Assembly (NCBI GenBank): GCA_947457395.1
Contig: CANGVA010000009.1
Coordinates: 44,542 to 108,541, forward strand
Direction of reading: 5' to 3'
DNA: 64,000 nt
From: Bacteroidota bacterium
Lineage (GTDB): Bacteria; Bacteroidota; Bacteroidia; UKL13-3
Every line of letters begins with the position of its first letter. Within the stretch, counting starts at the first letter, position 1. Positions 26,410 to 35,368 of this stretch are shown piece by piece. Below the pieces are notes generated by a model. It saw nothing but the letters and a program-made list of their open reading frames with translations. It ran no database searches and had not been told where the DNA came from. A program made the position numbers and the translations under genes.

Positions 26410-27312
26410 TTGGGAATATTCTCGATTAAGGACATTGAAGCCGTTTCAGGAATTAAGAGTCACACGTTGCGCATTTGGGAGCAGCGTTATGGTATAATAC
26501 AACCTAAGCGCACAGAAACCAATATCAGGTACTACGATGATGATGATTTGAAATTCATTATTAACATTAGTATCTTAAATAAACATGGCTATAAAATCTC
26601 TGAAATAGCCAAAATGAGTATGGAGGAGGTAAAAGAAGCCATACTCAAGTTTTCCGGGAGAAATACAACCCACGATAGCCATATTAAAGGCTTGATTGCT
26701 TCCATGCTTTCTTTTGACGAGTATCAGTTTCATAAAGTTCTAACCACAGCAATTATTCAGATCGGGTTGGAAAAAACCATGCTCAATATTGTTATCCCGT
26801 TTCTGCATGAGGTTGGCATCCTATGGCAAATTGGTTCCATTCATCCTTCTCACGAGCATTTTGCATCCAATATCATCAAGCAAAAGCTATTTGTAGCAAT
26901 AGATGGGCAGGTTGGTAAATTTTCTGAAAACAGAAAGAAATTTCTCTTGTTTTTGCCGGAACGTGAGCAGCATTCCATTGGTTTATTATACGCAAATTAC
27001 TTGCTGCGTTCACGCGGGCAGGATGTTTTATTCTTAGGACAGGAAGTACCTCTGGTTGATTTGAAGGATGCTTGCAAAGGAAGGCATGTGGACTATATTT
27101 TTACCATATTAACGGCAGCACATATCGACATAGACAAACAAAAATTTGTAGATACTCTTGCTGCATTCTGGCCCGATTCACAAATCTTCCTCTCCGGAAT
27201 GCAGTTCAATAATTGTGAACTTAATTACCCATCAAATGTGCGTGTAATTAGAAAAATGGAAGAATTTATTCAGTTTGTGGATAGTTTATATTCAAATTTT
27301 AGCCACAACTAA
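26410..27312 (+). CDS. MerR-type regulator with cobalamin-binding light-sensor domain (CarH/LitR-like)
   Basis: A 300-residue DNA-binding repressor-type protein. The N-terminal MerR helix-turn-helix (FSIKDIEAVSGIKSHTLRIWEQRYGI, residues 4-29) is followed by a helical bundle and a B12-binding Rossmann domain (~175-290). The light-sensor signature W-x9-EH is present (W139, E149, H150). ExHxxG at 186-191 supplies His188 as lower ligand of cobalamin. In Thermus CarH the residue after the Trp is His132, which binds cobalt in the light state; here it is Gln140. The TTG start is set by AGGAGG. Family knowledge: adenosylcobalamin in the dark makes a DNA-binding tetramer, light breaks it. The target is inferred to include the divergent TIGR01777 gene. 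Confidence 0.86.
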   Translation: MGIFSIKDIEAVSGIKSHTLRIWEQRYGIIQPKRTETNIRYYDDDDLKFIINISILNKHGYKISEIAKMSMEEVKEAILKFSGRNTTHDSHIKGLIASMLSFDEYQFHKVLTTAIIQIGLEKTMLNIVIPFLHEVGILWQIGSIHPSHEHFASNIIKQKLFVAIDGQVGKFSENRKKFLLFLPEREQHSIGLLYANYLLRSRGQDVLFLGQEVPLVDLKDACKGRHVDYIFTILTAAHIDIDKQKFVDTLAAFWPDSQIFLSGMQFNNCELNYPSNVRVIRKMEEFIQFVDSLYSNFSHN

Positions 27313-27322
27313 ACCAAGGGAA

Positions 27323-28006
27323 TCATCTGCCATTAAGCATTTCGGGATCTATTTCCTTATAACCATCAGGTACAGTAAATTCATTATCTGATACTTTCTC
27401 TGCCCTTACCAACTCTGCAACCATGGTTATTGTCATACCTTGCTGTGACGTGCTGTATTCCATCATAAATCCTTTAATGTCAGCATATATCGGATTATCA
27501 GTGAGCATGGATGAGCTAGGTAACTTATCTGTTACATAACAATAGGTTGATTCTTTCTTCCCATCCATTTCATAGTTTACAATGTGCTTGGTGCAGGCGT
27601 ATCCGGCAATTGTTTTTATCTCTTTGGTTGTCTTCACCTCTATATTTTTAATGCCTTGTTTTTCAAATGATGATTTTTGTTTTTCTTTAAGCTGGGCTTC
27701 AGTGATTTTTATCTTCATTTTCTGACCCATCATATCCATCAGCATCACCATTTCTTTTTTTTCTTCATCAAACAGCATATTCATTTCACCCTGTGCCATA
27801 AGCATTTCAGTTTTAAACTGATTGTTTTTGAAATAGAGTGTAACTTTTGATGGCAAAGTTGATTGTACTTGTTTTAGCTGCTCGGGCAGGTTGCTATAGG
27901 TTAGTTTATATTCAACCGTTCCTTCTTTCAGCGCTTGCTGGGCAGATCCGGCTAAAGTGGTTCCAAGAAGCACCCATAGTGTGATTAATTGTTTTTTTAA
28001 GTTCAT
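27323..28006 (-). CDS. DUF4412-type secreted protein
   Basis: A 227-residue protein with a signal peptide (residues 5-22, ending GSAQQ). It has the DUF4412 pattern seen in many Bacteroidota: GTVEYKLTYSN near the mature start, YFKNNQFKTEMLM, a Met-rich segment EKKEMVMLMDMMGQKMKI (79-98) and the TIAGYACTKHIVNYEMDGK block near 135-155. Such proteins are probably periplasmic or outer-membrane-associated; the function is unknown. It follows the enoyl-CoA hydratase gene by 14 bases on the same strand and so is the last gene of the comEC operon. The Met-rich stretch could bind copper or simply be structural; nothing further can be read from the sequence. Confidence 0.8.
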   Translation of the reverse strand: MNLKKQLITLWVLLGTTLAGSAQQALKEGTVEYKLTYSNLPEQLKQVQSTLPSKVTLYFKNNQFKTEMLMAQGEMNMLFDEEKKEMVMLMDMMGQKMKIKITEAQLKEKQKSSFEKQGIKNIEVKTTKEIKTIAGYACTKHIVNYEMDGKKESTYCYVTDKLPSSSMLTDNPIYADIKGFMMEYSTSQQGMTITMVAELVRAEKVSDNEFTVPDGYKEIDPEMLNGR

Positions 28007-28020
28007 ATGATTAAGTGCTG

Positions 28021-28797
28021 TTACCAGCTTAGTTTTTCTTTATTTAAAAATGCTGAAATACCTTTTATACAGTCGTCAGTTTTACGCGCATGTGCATTCA
28101 TTTCTGCTGCATAGCACAACGCTTCATCCAGGCTAAGATTTTGTGCCTGGGCTAACATTTCTTTTACCATGCCAAGAGACTGTGCCGAGGTAGATTTAAC
28201 AAGTGTAGCAGCAATACTATTTACTTTTTCTTCTATTTCCTCTGCTGCATATATTTCGTTTATGAGTTGATATGCTTTTGCATGTGCTGCATCAAAAACA
28301 TTGCCACTAAGTAGCAGTTCCCTTGCTGTTTTTTCTCCAACTTTTCTGATAAGAAAGACCATAACAATTGCAGGTATAAAACCAATTTTGACTTCCGTAT
28401 ATCCAAAAGTTGATGAAGGTGTAGCAAAGCAAAAATCGCAAACGGTTGCAAGCCCGCATCCACCGGCTAGTGCAGGTCCGTTAACCTGTGCTATCACCAC
28501 TTTTTTGGAGAGGTAAATCATCCTGAATAGTTCCATCAGATTATTGGAATCAGCTAGGTTTTCTTCATGCGAATTGTTTTGTAACTGTTGCAAATAGGCT
28601 AGATCTGCGCCTGCGCAGAAGGCCTCTCCATTAGCACGGATGATGATAATCTTACAGCCGGCATCGTTTTCTGCGGCAGCAAATACGGATTTTATTTCAC
28701 GCACAAATTCAAAGCTCAGCGCATTTCGTTTTTCCGGCCGGTTTAAGGTAATATATCCGATGCGGTTTTTTACTTCATATAAAACCATGTTAGTCAT
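28021..28797 (-). CDS. Enoyl-CoA hydratase/isomerase family protein
   Basis: Crotonase-fold enzyme of about 258 residues that hydrates or isomerises an acyl-CoA. Seen: ITLNRPEKRNALSFEF, the oxyanion-hole CAGADLAYLQ and GPALAGGCGLATVCDFCFAT, and the Glu in TFGYTEVKIGFIPAIV at the position of one catalytic glutamate. The second catalytic residue lies in MVFLIRKVGEKTARELLLSG. The start is the ATG at 28797 (MTNMVLYEV) or that at 28788; the first overlaps the comEC stop by eight bases, the second does not overlap it. The pairing with methylglutaconyl-type hydratases is possible but not certain. Operon order on the minus strand is comEC, this gene, DUF4412. Confidence 0.9.
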   Translation of the reverse strand: MTNMVLYEVKNRIGYITLNRPEKRNALSFEFVREIKSVFAAAENDAGCKIIIIRANGEAFCAGADLAYLQQLQNNSHEENLADSNNLMELFRMIYLSKKVVIAQVNGPALAGGCGLATVCDFCFATPSSTFGYTEVKIGFIPAIVMVFLIRKVGEKTARELLLSGNVFDAAHAKAYQLINEIYAAEEIEEKVNSIAATLVKSTSAQSLGMVKEMLAQAQNLSLDEALCYAAEMNAHARKTDDCIKGISAFLNKEKLSW

Positions 28798-30862
28798 AGC
28801 TATGCAATAATAGCTGAATTGCTCCCGAATCACCAACAAATTTTACCGGAATATTTAATGCGGCACCCCTTTTTTTAATTCGTTCAGCTTGCCTTACTGA
28901 TATGATGCTGCTTAGCCAGTGCTCGCTCCGTCCTAGTTTTTTCAGTTGTTCATCGTTGGGTGGGTAACGCCAAATAACATAATCCACTTTAGGATATCGT
29001 TTTGGTTCCATGTGCTGTATGCTGCTAATGGCAAATAAGTGCTTGTTTATCCGTAGCTCATTCCAGCTACTGTCACTAAATATAATTTGCTGCTGTTTAA
29101 CATCAGCTTTCCACCAGTGCTGCTGCATATGGAATTTTATTTTTTCTTTATCAGTCCATAATGCAGAGTCAATATATAGCCATCCGTTATTTCCGCTAAT
29201 GGCCTGCATGCCAAATTGCTTGGGAACATGATATAAAATAATACGTTCCTGTAAACGGTTTTCTAAATAACGCATGGAGTGCAGGCTACAAAAGAATAGG
29301 ATACATATTATTGCCACTCTAAGTAAACTGATATAGCGGGTTAAAAAGTAAAAAATAATGGAAGCGGTTATGATGTAAAGGAGGATGCTTTGGAAGATAC
29401 TAATATGAATTCCGTTTACATATGCATAAGGAATTGACTCTACAAATTTTACTGTTAAGTTGGTAAAAGCTATCAGCCCATACATAACATTCCCCATTAT
29501 GATGGCTACAATATTGATCTTAGAAAATAATAGCAGAATAATACCTGCATACAGCACCAGTGTTGTTAGTGGAATGATGAGCAGATTGGAGAACAGGAAA
29601 CAGTTAGGAAATTGATGAAAATATAAGATACCAATGGGTGATGTGGTAACCTGTGCAGCAATTGAAACAGATGTTATTTTCCATATTTCATTAGTAAGCC
29701 ATTTGCTTGGGCTTAACCATTCATAAATTAGCGGATGAAGAAATACAATACCTAACACAGCAGCATAGCTCAATTGAAATCCAACATTGGCCAGCATATT
29801 ACAATCAATTAGCAGCAGTATAAATGCGGATGTTGCCAGCGTATTGTAAACATTTGTTCTGCGTGCTAACATATCGCCCATTATAATGATAGAAAACATG
29901 ACCGTAGCTCTAAGAATTGAAGGTGAAAGGCCACATAGGAATGAATACGCCCAAAGGAACAATAGAATAATAGAAAGTTTAATGAGCTTTAGCTTTTTAT
30001 TTTTATCCAGCATTTTAAGCATCCATCCAAGAATGATGAAAATAATACCCACATGCATGCCTGAAACTGCCAGCACATGCAATGTACCGGTATTTGAATA
30101 TGCCTGCATGGTTTCCGGATCAATATCATCATCATAGCCATACATCAACGCTTGCGCTACTGCTGTTTCGGATGCAGAGCCTATATAGGTATGGAGGGTT
30201 TGCTTGAAATAATCCTGCAACGCATAAATAAATTGGAATAACGGGTAGCCTTTCTCTTGATCGGTTATGATAAACTCATGTGGTTGCAGATAAGCCTGAT
30301 AGTAAATTTGGTTAAAGCCAAGATACCGTTTATAATTAAATTCATCAGGATTTTGTGGAGGTGCTATATCTTTAATCGAGTATGCTTTAATTAACATTAC
30401 CTGGCCGTAAGAAGGTAGTTTTTTTATGTCATTGTTTTTTATATACACCAACAGTTTTCCTGTAGCAGTTTTTGTAACACCACTGCTATCAGTAATTCCA
30501 ATTACTTCTGTTTTTAATTTAATTGATTTTGTTTTCTGCAAGGGTGGTTCAGTCACGCGCATCCATATCCATTGCTTATTGTGTGTATGTGTAAAGTAAT
30601 CTGCTGCCAGTCTGGCATCGCGTAAATCGTGTAGCAACCATCCAAATAATAACAAGAATAAATTTAAGATAATGCCATGTAGCCACCGATATGAATAGGA
30701 TTTTATGACAATAAAGGTAACAAGATACAGACAAAGGCTTGCTACCATTCCTGCAATGAGGATGTTCATAGGTAAGTGTCGGAACATGGATAAGCCAATG
30801 CCACATGCAAAAGGAATGAGCATTCTTACCACAGGAACTTTATGCCAAAAACTCAGATACAT
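28790..30862 (-). CDS. comEC: ComEC/Rec2 family DNA-uptake channel protein
   Basis: Polytopic inner-membrane protein that in competent bacteria passes single-stranded DNA into the cytoplasm. 690 residues: an N-terminal pair of membrane helices, the DUF4131-like region with the OB-fold (~100-200), and the Competence domain with YSNTGTLHVLAVSGMHVGIIF near 258-278 and about eight further helices to ~525. The C-terminal 160 residues (LQERIILYHVPKQ...) sit where the metallo-beta-lactamase-like nuclease domain of long ComEC proteins would be, but show no HxHxDH motif, so the nuclease is absent or degenerate, as in many Bacteroidota copies. First gene of its operon. Confidence 0.88.
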   Translation of the reverse strand: MYLSFWHKVPVVRMLIPFACGIGLSMFRHLPMNILIAGMVASLCLYLVTFIVIKSYSYRWLHGIILNLFLLLFGWLLHDLRDARLAADYFTHTHNKQWIWMRVTEPPLQKTKSIKLKTEVIGITDSSGVTKTATGKLLVYIKNNDIKKLPSYGQVMLIKAYSIKDIAPPQNPDEFNYKRYLGFNQIYYQAYLQPHEFIITDQEKGYPLFQFIYALQDYFKQTLHTYIGSASETAVAQALMYGYDDDIDPETMQAYSNTGTLHVLAVSGMHVGIIFIILGWMLKMLDKNKKLKLIKLSIILLFLWAYSFLCGLSPSILRATVMFSIIIMGDMLARRTNVYNTLATSAFILLLIDCNMLANVGFQLSYAAVLGIVFLHPLIYEWLSPSKWLTNEIWKITSVSIAAQVTTSPIGILYFHQFPNCFLFSNLLIIPLTTLVLYAGIILLLFSKINIVAIIMGNVMYGLIAFTNLTVKFVESIPYAYVNGIHISIFQSILLYIITASIIFYFLTRYISLLRVAIICILFFCSLHSMRYLENRLQERIILYHVPKQFGMQAISGNNGWLYIDSALWTDKEKIKFHMQQHWWKADVKQQQIIFSDSSWNELRINKHLFAISSIQHMEPKRYPKVDYVIWRYPPNDEQLKKLGRSEHWLSSIISVRQAERIKKRGAALNIPVKFVGDSGAIQLLLHSYD

Positions 30863-31017
30863 CTAGAGTGTAACCCTTCGATTTGTATCTTACATATTAT
30901 AAGTTTTCTGCGTTAGATGCAATTGATTTTATACATAGGTATATTTTCAATCAACCGTTCATTTAACGGGGAATGGAATAATTTTTAATACTTAGTAGCA
31001 AGTGTGCATCATTTATA

Positions 31018-31025
31018 TATTTTTG
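31018..31025 (+). promoter_or_regulatory. -7 promoter box TATTTTTG
   Basis: An exact TAnnTTTG match 17 bases before the ATG of the four-helix membrane protein. A -33 box is not evident. Confidence 0.4.
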
Positions 31026-31042
31026 CTGTAATATTTTAAACT

Positions 31043-31492
31043 ATGTACGAAAGCTTATTAACTCTTCATAATATTTTACGCTGGGGCGTACTGCTTGGTG
31101 GCCTGTATGCAATAACCAAATCTGTTTTAGGTATTATTCATAAACGTGATTTTACTGAAAATGAAAACAGGGCTCATATAATATTTGTTGTTTCCTGTCA
31201 TATGCAGTTATTCATTGGCTTATGGCTCTACTTTATTAGTCCGGCAGTAAATGGTGCCCTTTCTCAGGGTATGGGCGCAGTTATGAAGGATAAAGCATTA
31301 CGTTTTATAGCAGTAGAGCATATCTCTACGATGATAATTGCCATTGTATTGATACAGGTTGGACGCTCCTTAAGTAAAAAGGCCACAGATGCAATGGCCA
31401 AGCACCGCAAGGCAGTTATCTTTTATTCTATTGGTTTTCTGCTTATACTTTCCCGCATACCTTGGAATAAGGCATTTTTTCCTGGCATGTAA
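31043..31492 (+). CDS. Small four-helix membrane protein (cytochrome b-like)
   Basis: A 149-residue integral membrane protein with about four hydrophobic segments (10-30, 45-66, 92-112, 122-142). Homologues in Bacteroidota are commonly annotated cytochrome B, because of histidines in or near helices: here H8 and H48/H53 (VSCHMQLFIGLWLYF), plus H93. Whether it binds haem is not shown by the sequence. It has its own promoter box and no operon partner: the next plus-strand gene is 820 bases on and the cupin gene is convergent. Alternative: a DoxX- or DUF420-like membrane protein. Confidence 0.7.
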   Translation: MYESLLTLHNILRWGVLLGGLYAITKSVLGIIHKRDFTENENRAHIIFVVSCHMQLFIGLWLYFISPAVNGALSQGMGAVMKDKALRFIAVEHISTMIIAIVLIQVGRSLSKKATDAMAKHRKAVIFYSIGFLLILSRIPWNKAFFPGM

Positions 31493-31554
31493 TCCACGCC
31501 TAGCCTATTCGTATATTTACATATTAGCAGGTTCTGAATTAAATTACACCTTTT

Positions 31555-31962
31555 TCACTCCAACACTACACGGTCTTTACCATCAAATAAGGGAGCCTGT
31601 ATAGAAAGCACCTTGAGTGGAATGGCCGAAATGGTTTTTACTGCATGAGGTGTGTTTTTAGGAATAAAGATAAGATCATCTTTTTTTATAGTAAACACTT
31701 CGGTTCCAAGTCTCATCTCGCCCTCACCTTCCAAAACCAAAACATGTTCGGCATGTTCCAGGTGCTTGTGCAATTTAACCTCCTTGCTAATGTAAATAAG
31801 TGTACTGCTAACTAGGGTATCGTTGAATAAATTTTGGGAACTGTTTTTCCCATCAGTAAATCCAGGATTTTGCAGTAGTCTTAAGTTCTTAATACTTTGA
31901 GCTTTTATTTCTAATGATAAGCTCATGATAAATACGTAACTAATTACTAATGCTGTTTTCAT
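31555..31962 (-). CDS. Secreted cupin-domain protein
   Basis: A 135-residue protein with a signal peptide (hydrophobic residues 4-20, ending EIKAQ) and a single small beta-barrel cupin domain: HKHLEHAEHVLVLEGEGEMRLG (motif 1 with HxH and Glu) and FIPKNTPHAVKT (motif 2 His). Metal binding is likely from these ligands. A substrate or partner cannot be read; secreted cupins of this size are often sugar- or small-molecule-binding. It is monocistronic, convergent with the membrane protein gene. The ATG at 31962 is the only start that retains the signal peptide. Confidence 0.8.
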   Translation of the reverse strand: MKTALVISYVFIMSLSLEIKAQSIKNLRLLQNPGFTDGKNSSQNLFNDTLVSSTLIYISKEVKLHKHLEHAEHVLVLEGEGEMRLGTEVFTIKKDDLIFIPKNTPHAVKTISAIPLKVLSIQAPLFDGKDRVVLE

Positions 31963-32313
31963 AAACTTTGTTACTTTTAGATATCAGATATGTTTTTAAA
32001 AAATTTAGTGCAAGGTAGTTTAATCGATTCATTGATTAAATGATATTGTTTCATTTTATTTTGAAAAGGAAACATCTTATCGGTTCTTCATTTAACCTCG
32101 GTTACAGTCATTTAAAACCATATACTTTCTTGTATTATGTGATAAGCGGTTGCCTCATAAAAACGGAATATTCCATCGGTGTAAATTAAGTATATCCTTT
32201 GTGCTGGTTGCCGCAACTTTGTTTAGGGCATTTTAAAAAAAATGTAAATGCTCCTGTAACAAATTCAGATTTTAATCCGTCAAATAGTCAAACTCACTTA
32301 ACTATTATTTATT
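31963..32313. other. 350-bp intergenic stretch, no gene seen
   Basis: Lies between the divergent cupin and PKD genes. I see only AT-rich sequence, no open frame with family features, no tRNA and no exact TAnnTTTG box. It probably holds the two promoters. Confidence 0.5.
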
Positions 32314-33129
32314 ATGAAAGCTTCATTCTTCACTTTTACACTTATTGCTTTATTAATAAGTTCAACGCAGGCGCAACCTTCATTCTCTCCCTTTAACCCG
32401 ATTTCGGTTTGCGGAGAAACGGTTGTGTATTTTGTTTGTCAGAACGTTGATGCGTATCATACAATCACTTGGCATTTTGGTGATGATACAAAGGCGTATG
32501 GTAAATCTGTAGCACATGCATATAAGAATCCGGGTAAGTATTCAGTTAAGCTTGTTGTTAGCCGAAATGGGGTTATTGATAGTGTAGTTAAAGCAGATTT
32601 TGTTACCATTAAACCAGTTCCTACGAGTAAGTTTGTTATCGATCAAACAGGGCCCTTGCCTGCAGGCATAAGGTTTGTAAATCATAGTATTTCCAATGAC
32701 GCAGGCTTTGAAGGATTTTCATGGGAAGTAAATGGACAATTTGTTTCCGATATGGAGCATCTTTCTTACATTTTTCGCACTCCTGCTGTTTATCAGATTT
32801 CATTAAAAGTGGTTAATCATTCCGGTTGCATCGCAGTTCATACAAAGCAATTTGAATTTCAAGATAATGAAGTTATTCCGGTTGGTATGCGAGAACTTGC
32901 TCCCCATGCTATCAGTTTATTTCCTAATCCTGCTTCATCAATGCTACAAATAAACATGGCACAAAACAGCGAGGTACAATACAACATAGTTGATATGCAA
33001 GGGAAAGAGGTTTTGAGTGGTACAGGAACTTGCATAAATATCGAAGATTTGCCGGTTGGTCCTTATCTCATATTCTTACAAATAGGTCAAATTACTTGGA
33101 GCAGCCGTTTTCATAAAAGCAATATGTAA
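32314..33129 (+). CDS. PKD-domain protein with T9SS type A sorting signal
   Basis: A 271-residue secreted protein: signal peptide 1-20, a PKD domain at ~30-110 (YHTITWHFGDDTKAYG, HAYKNPGKYSVKLVV, the usual WDFGDG-like motif), a second PKD-like region at ~115-190 (FEGFSWEVNGQFV) and a T9SS sorting domain at ~200-271 (ISLFPNPASSMLQINM ... GPYLIFLQIGQITWS). Exported through the type IX system; a surface binding role is inferred. A long-loop hairpin terminator follows. The ATG at 32314 is the natural start of the signal peptide. Confidence 0.88.
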   Translation: MKASFFTFTLIALLISSTQAQPSFSPFNPISVCGETVVYFVCQNVDAYHTITWHFGDDTKAYGKSVAHAYKNPGKYSVKLVVSRNGVIDSVVKADFVTIKPVPTSKFVIDQTGPLPAGIRFVNHSISNDAGFEGFSWEVNGQFVSDMEHLSYIFRTPAVYQISLKVVNHSGCIAVHTKQFEFQDNEVIPVGMRELAPHAISLFPNPASSMLQINMAQNSEVQYNIVDMQGKEVLSGTGTCINIEDLPVGPYLIFLQIGQITWSSRFHKSNM

Positions 33130-33151
33130 TTACTTGCTATATCCTACTCAG

Positions 33152-33240
33152 GAGAACCGCATTCCCTTCATTTCATCTGGTTGTTTCTATGGTGTATGAA
33201 ACCTCTAAACAGAAGGGTTTGCGGTTCTCTTGTTTTTTTT
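33152..33240 (+). terminator. Long-loop terminator of the PKD gene
   Basis: GAGAACCGCA pairs with TGCGGTTCTC across a 58-base loop, then a run of T follows. The long loop lowers confidence, but the position (23 bases after the stop) and U-tract fit a terminator. Confidence 0.5.
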
Positions 33241-33254
33241 GAAGGCATTTTCAA

Positions 33255-33262
33255 TATTTTTG
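33255..33262 (+). promoter_or_regulatory. -7 promoter box TATTTTTG ahead of the M13 peptidase
   Basis: Exact TAnnTTTG match 23 bases before the ATG at 33286. A TTG 22 bases upstream lies in the terminator U-tract. Confidence 0.4.
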
Positions 33263-33285
33263 AGTCTCAATCATTCAATTAAAAT

Positions 33286-35316
33286 ATGAAAAAACAGCTT
33301 ATGCTTTTTGGAGCAGCCTCATTGTTGGTTGCATCCGCATTTGTGCTTTCTGATAAAATTACCGGTGTCGATACAGCCTCACTGAACCGAAAAGCAAAAC
33401 CTCAAGATGATTTTTTTGAATTTGCCAATGGTGGGTGGATTAAGGCCAATCCTATTCCTTCAACAGAGGGACGATGGGGAAGTTTTAATGTACTTGCAGA
33501 GCGCAATAATGATTTGCTGAGAAAGATACTGGAAGAAGCCGCAGCTGATAAAAATGCCGAACCGGGTTCTGCACGTCAAAAAATCGGTGACTTCTATTCT
33601 ATTGCAATGGACACACTAAAACTGGAAAAGGATGGCATTACTCCTGCACTTACTGCCCTAAAGCAAGTGGATGCATTACAACAGCCTGCTGATTTGGCAG
33701 CCCTCCTGGCCGATTTTCATAAACAGGGAATATCCGGTTTCTTTAATATGTATGTTGGTCTTGATGTAAAGAATAATGAGCAGTATATCACCTGGTTTTC
33801 TCAAGGGGGGGTAGGTTTACCTGATCGTGATTATTACCTGAAGGATGATGAAAAATCGCGAAAAATAAGAGAGGCCTATGTTCAGCACCTACAGCAAATG
33901 TTTATGCTTTTTGGCGCATCAGAAGTTTCAGCCAAAACAGATGCCGGTTATGTGATGGAATTGGAAACAGGTCTTGCACGTAAAAGTATGAGCAGGGTTG
34001 AAAACCGCAACATGGAAAAGAAGTATAATAAATACAGTTATGCAAAGTTAAAAGCCACCTATCCTAACTTTAATTGGGATACTTATTTTGAGTTAACCGG
34101 ATTGGCTGCAAGGAAAGTAGATACAGTTATAGTAGCACAGCCTGAGTATTTTACTTATTTACAGACGCTATTCAACTCTGAACTTACCCTGATAAAAGCC
34201 TATCTCAGATGGAAAGTTATTTCTGCCGTTTCTGGTTACTTAAATGCAGCAGTTGAAAAACAAAACTTTGCATTTTATGGAACCGTAATTCAAGGTGTAA
34301 AGGAGCAAAAGCCTCGCTGGAAAAGAGCCGTTGCTTCAGCCAATAGTCTATTGGGGGAGCTAGTAGCGCAGGAGTATGTGAAGGTGGCATTCAGTCCTCA
34401 ATCAAAGGAAAAAGTTAATCAGATGGTAGATCACCTTCGTGAGGCATTTCGCAATCGCATTAATAATCTGGAGTGGATGAGTACTGAAACCAAACAAAAA
34501 GCACTTGAGAAATTAAATTCTTTCAATAGAAAACTGGGTTATCCCGATAAGTGGGAAGATTACAGTAAGCTAAGCGTTAAGCGAGATTCCTATCTAGACA
34601 ATTATTTCAGGGCGCAGATATTTGGATTTGAGGATATGGTTGATCAGCTGAATAAGCCTGTAGATAAAACCAAGTGGAATATGTTGCCTCAAACTGTAAA
34701 TGCGTATTACAGCCCGGTTATGAATGAAATTGTATTTCCTGCTGCTATTATGCAGCCACCTTTCTTTGATCCCAATAGAGATGATGCAGCAAATTATGGG
34801 GCTATTGGGGCGGTTATCGGGCATGAGTTTTCTCACGGTTTTGATGATCAGGGTAGCAAATATGATGCAAAAGGAAACCTGAATAGTTGGTGGACTGATG
34901 AGGACAGAAAGAAATTTGAAGAGCGCACAAAAGTGCTGGTAGAGCAGTTTAATAAATTTGAAGTGTTAGATTCTGTTTTTGTAAATGGCCAACTAACCCT
35001 TGGTGAAAATATAGCTGATTTGGCAGGCTTAACAGTGGCATACGAAGCTTATCAGATGAGTCTAAAAGATAAGAAACGTATGATAATAGATGGATTTACT
35101 CCAGAACAGCGTTTTTTTATAGGATTTGCACAAGTTTGGCGCACCCATGCCCGTCCGGAGTATTTGCGTAATCAGGTGCTTACTGACCCGCACTCACCGG
35201 CACAGTATCGTGTTTTTGGACCGCTTTCTAATATGCCACAGTTCTATGCTGCGTTTGATGTTAAACCAAAGCACAAGATGTGGCTGGATGATAACAAACG
35301 TGTTAAAATCTGGTAA
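33286..35316 (+). CDS. M13 family zinc metallopeptidase (PepO/neprilysin-like)
   Basis: A 676-residue exported oligopeptidase. The N-terminal hydrophobic segment (6-20) is a signal peptide or anchor. Residues ~35-420 are the M13 N-terminal helical domain (ANGGWIKANPIPSTEGRWG, DRDYYL). The zinc site is HEFSH at H513-H517 with catalytic Glu514, preceded by NEIVFPAAI and followed by GENIADLAGL at about 573-582 giving the third ligand Glu574. The C-terminal PHSPAQYRVFGPLSN holds the conserved Arg region. Family role: cleaves short peptides in the periplasm. Monocistronic with promoter and terminator of its own. Confidence 0.95.
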   Translation: MKKQLMLFGAASLLVASAFVLSDKITGVDTASLNRKAKPQDDFFEFANGGWIKANPIPSTEGRWGSFNVLAERNNDLLRKILEEAAADKNAEPGSARQKIGDFYSIAMDTLKLEKDGITPALTALKQVDALQQPADLAALLADFHKQGISGFFNMYVGLDVKNNEQYITWFSQGGVGLPDRDYYLKDDEKSRKIREAYVQHLQQMFMLFGASEVSAKTDAGYVMELETGLARKSMSRVENRNMEKKYNKYSYAKLKATYPNFNWDTYFELTGLAARKVDTVIVAQPEYFTYLQTLFNSELTLIKAYLRWKVISAVSGYLNAAVEKQNFAFYGTVIQGVKEQKPRWKRAVASANSLLGELVAQEYVKVAFSPQSKEKVNQMVDHLREAFRNRINNLEWMSTETKQKALEKLNSFNRKLGYPDKWEDYSKLSVKRDSYLDNYFRAQIFGFEDMVDQLNKPVDKTKWNMLPQTVNAYYSPVMNEIVFPAAIMQPPFFDPNRDDAANYGAIGAVIGHEFSHGFDDQGSKYDAKGNLNSWWTDEDRKKFEERTKVLVEQFNKFEVLDSVFVNGQLTLGENIADLAGLTVAYEAYQMSLKDKKRMIIDGFTPEQRFFIGFAQVWRTHARPEYLRNQVLTDPHSPAQYRVFGPLSNMPQFYAAFDVKPKHKMWLDDNKRVKIW

Positions 35317-35336
35317 CAGTTAAAATGAATACTATA

Positions 35337-35368
35337 AAAGCTGCTTCTATTTTGAAGCAGCTTTTTTT
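35337..35368 (+). terminator. Rho-independent terminator of the M13 peptidase gene
   Basis: Perfect 11-bp stem AAAGCTGCTTC/GAAGCAGCTTT with a 6-nt loop and seven T on the plus strand. It also overlaps the stop of the convergent desaturase gene. Confidence 0.88.

Noticed and set aside
32199..32396. 65-codon open frame in the 350-bp gap ahead of the PKD gene
   Set aside because: Overlaps the PKD gene's signal peptide in another frame and has no start context or similarity.
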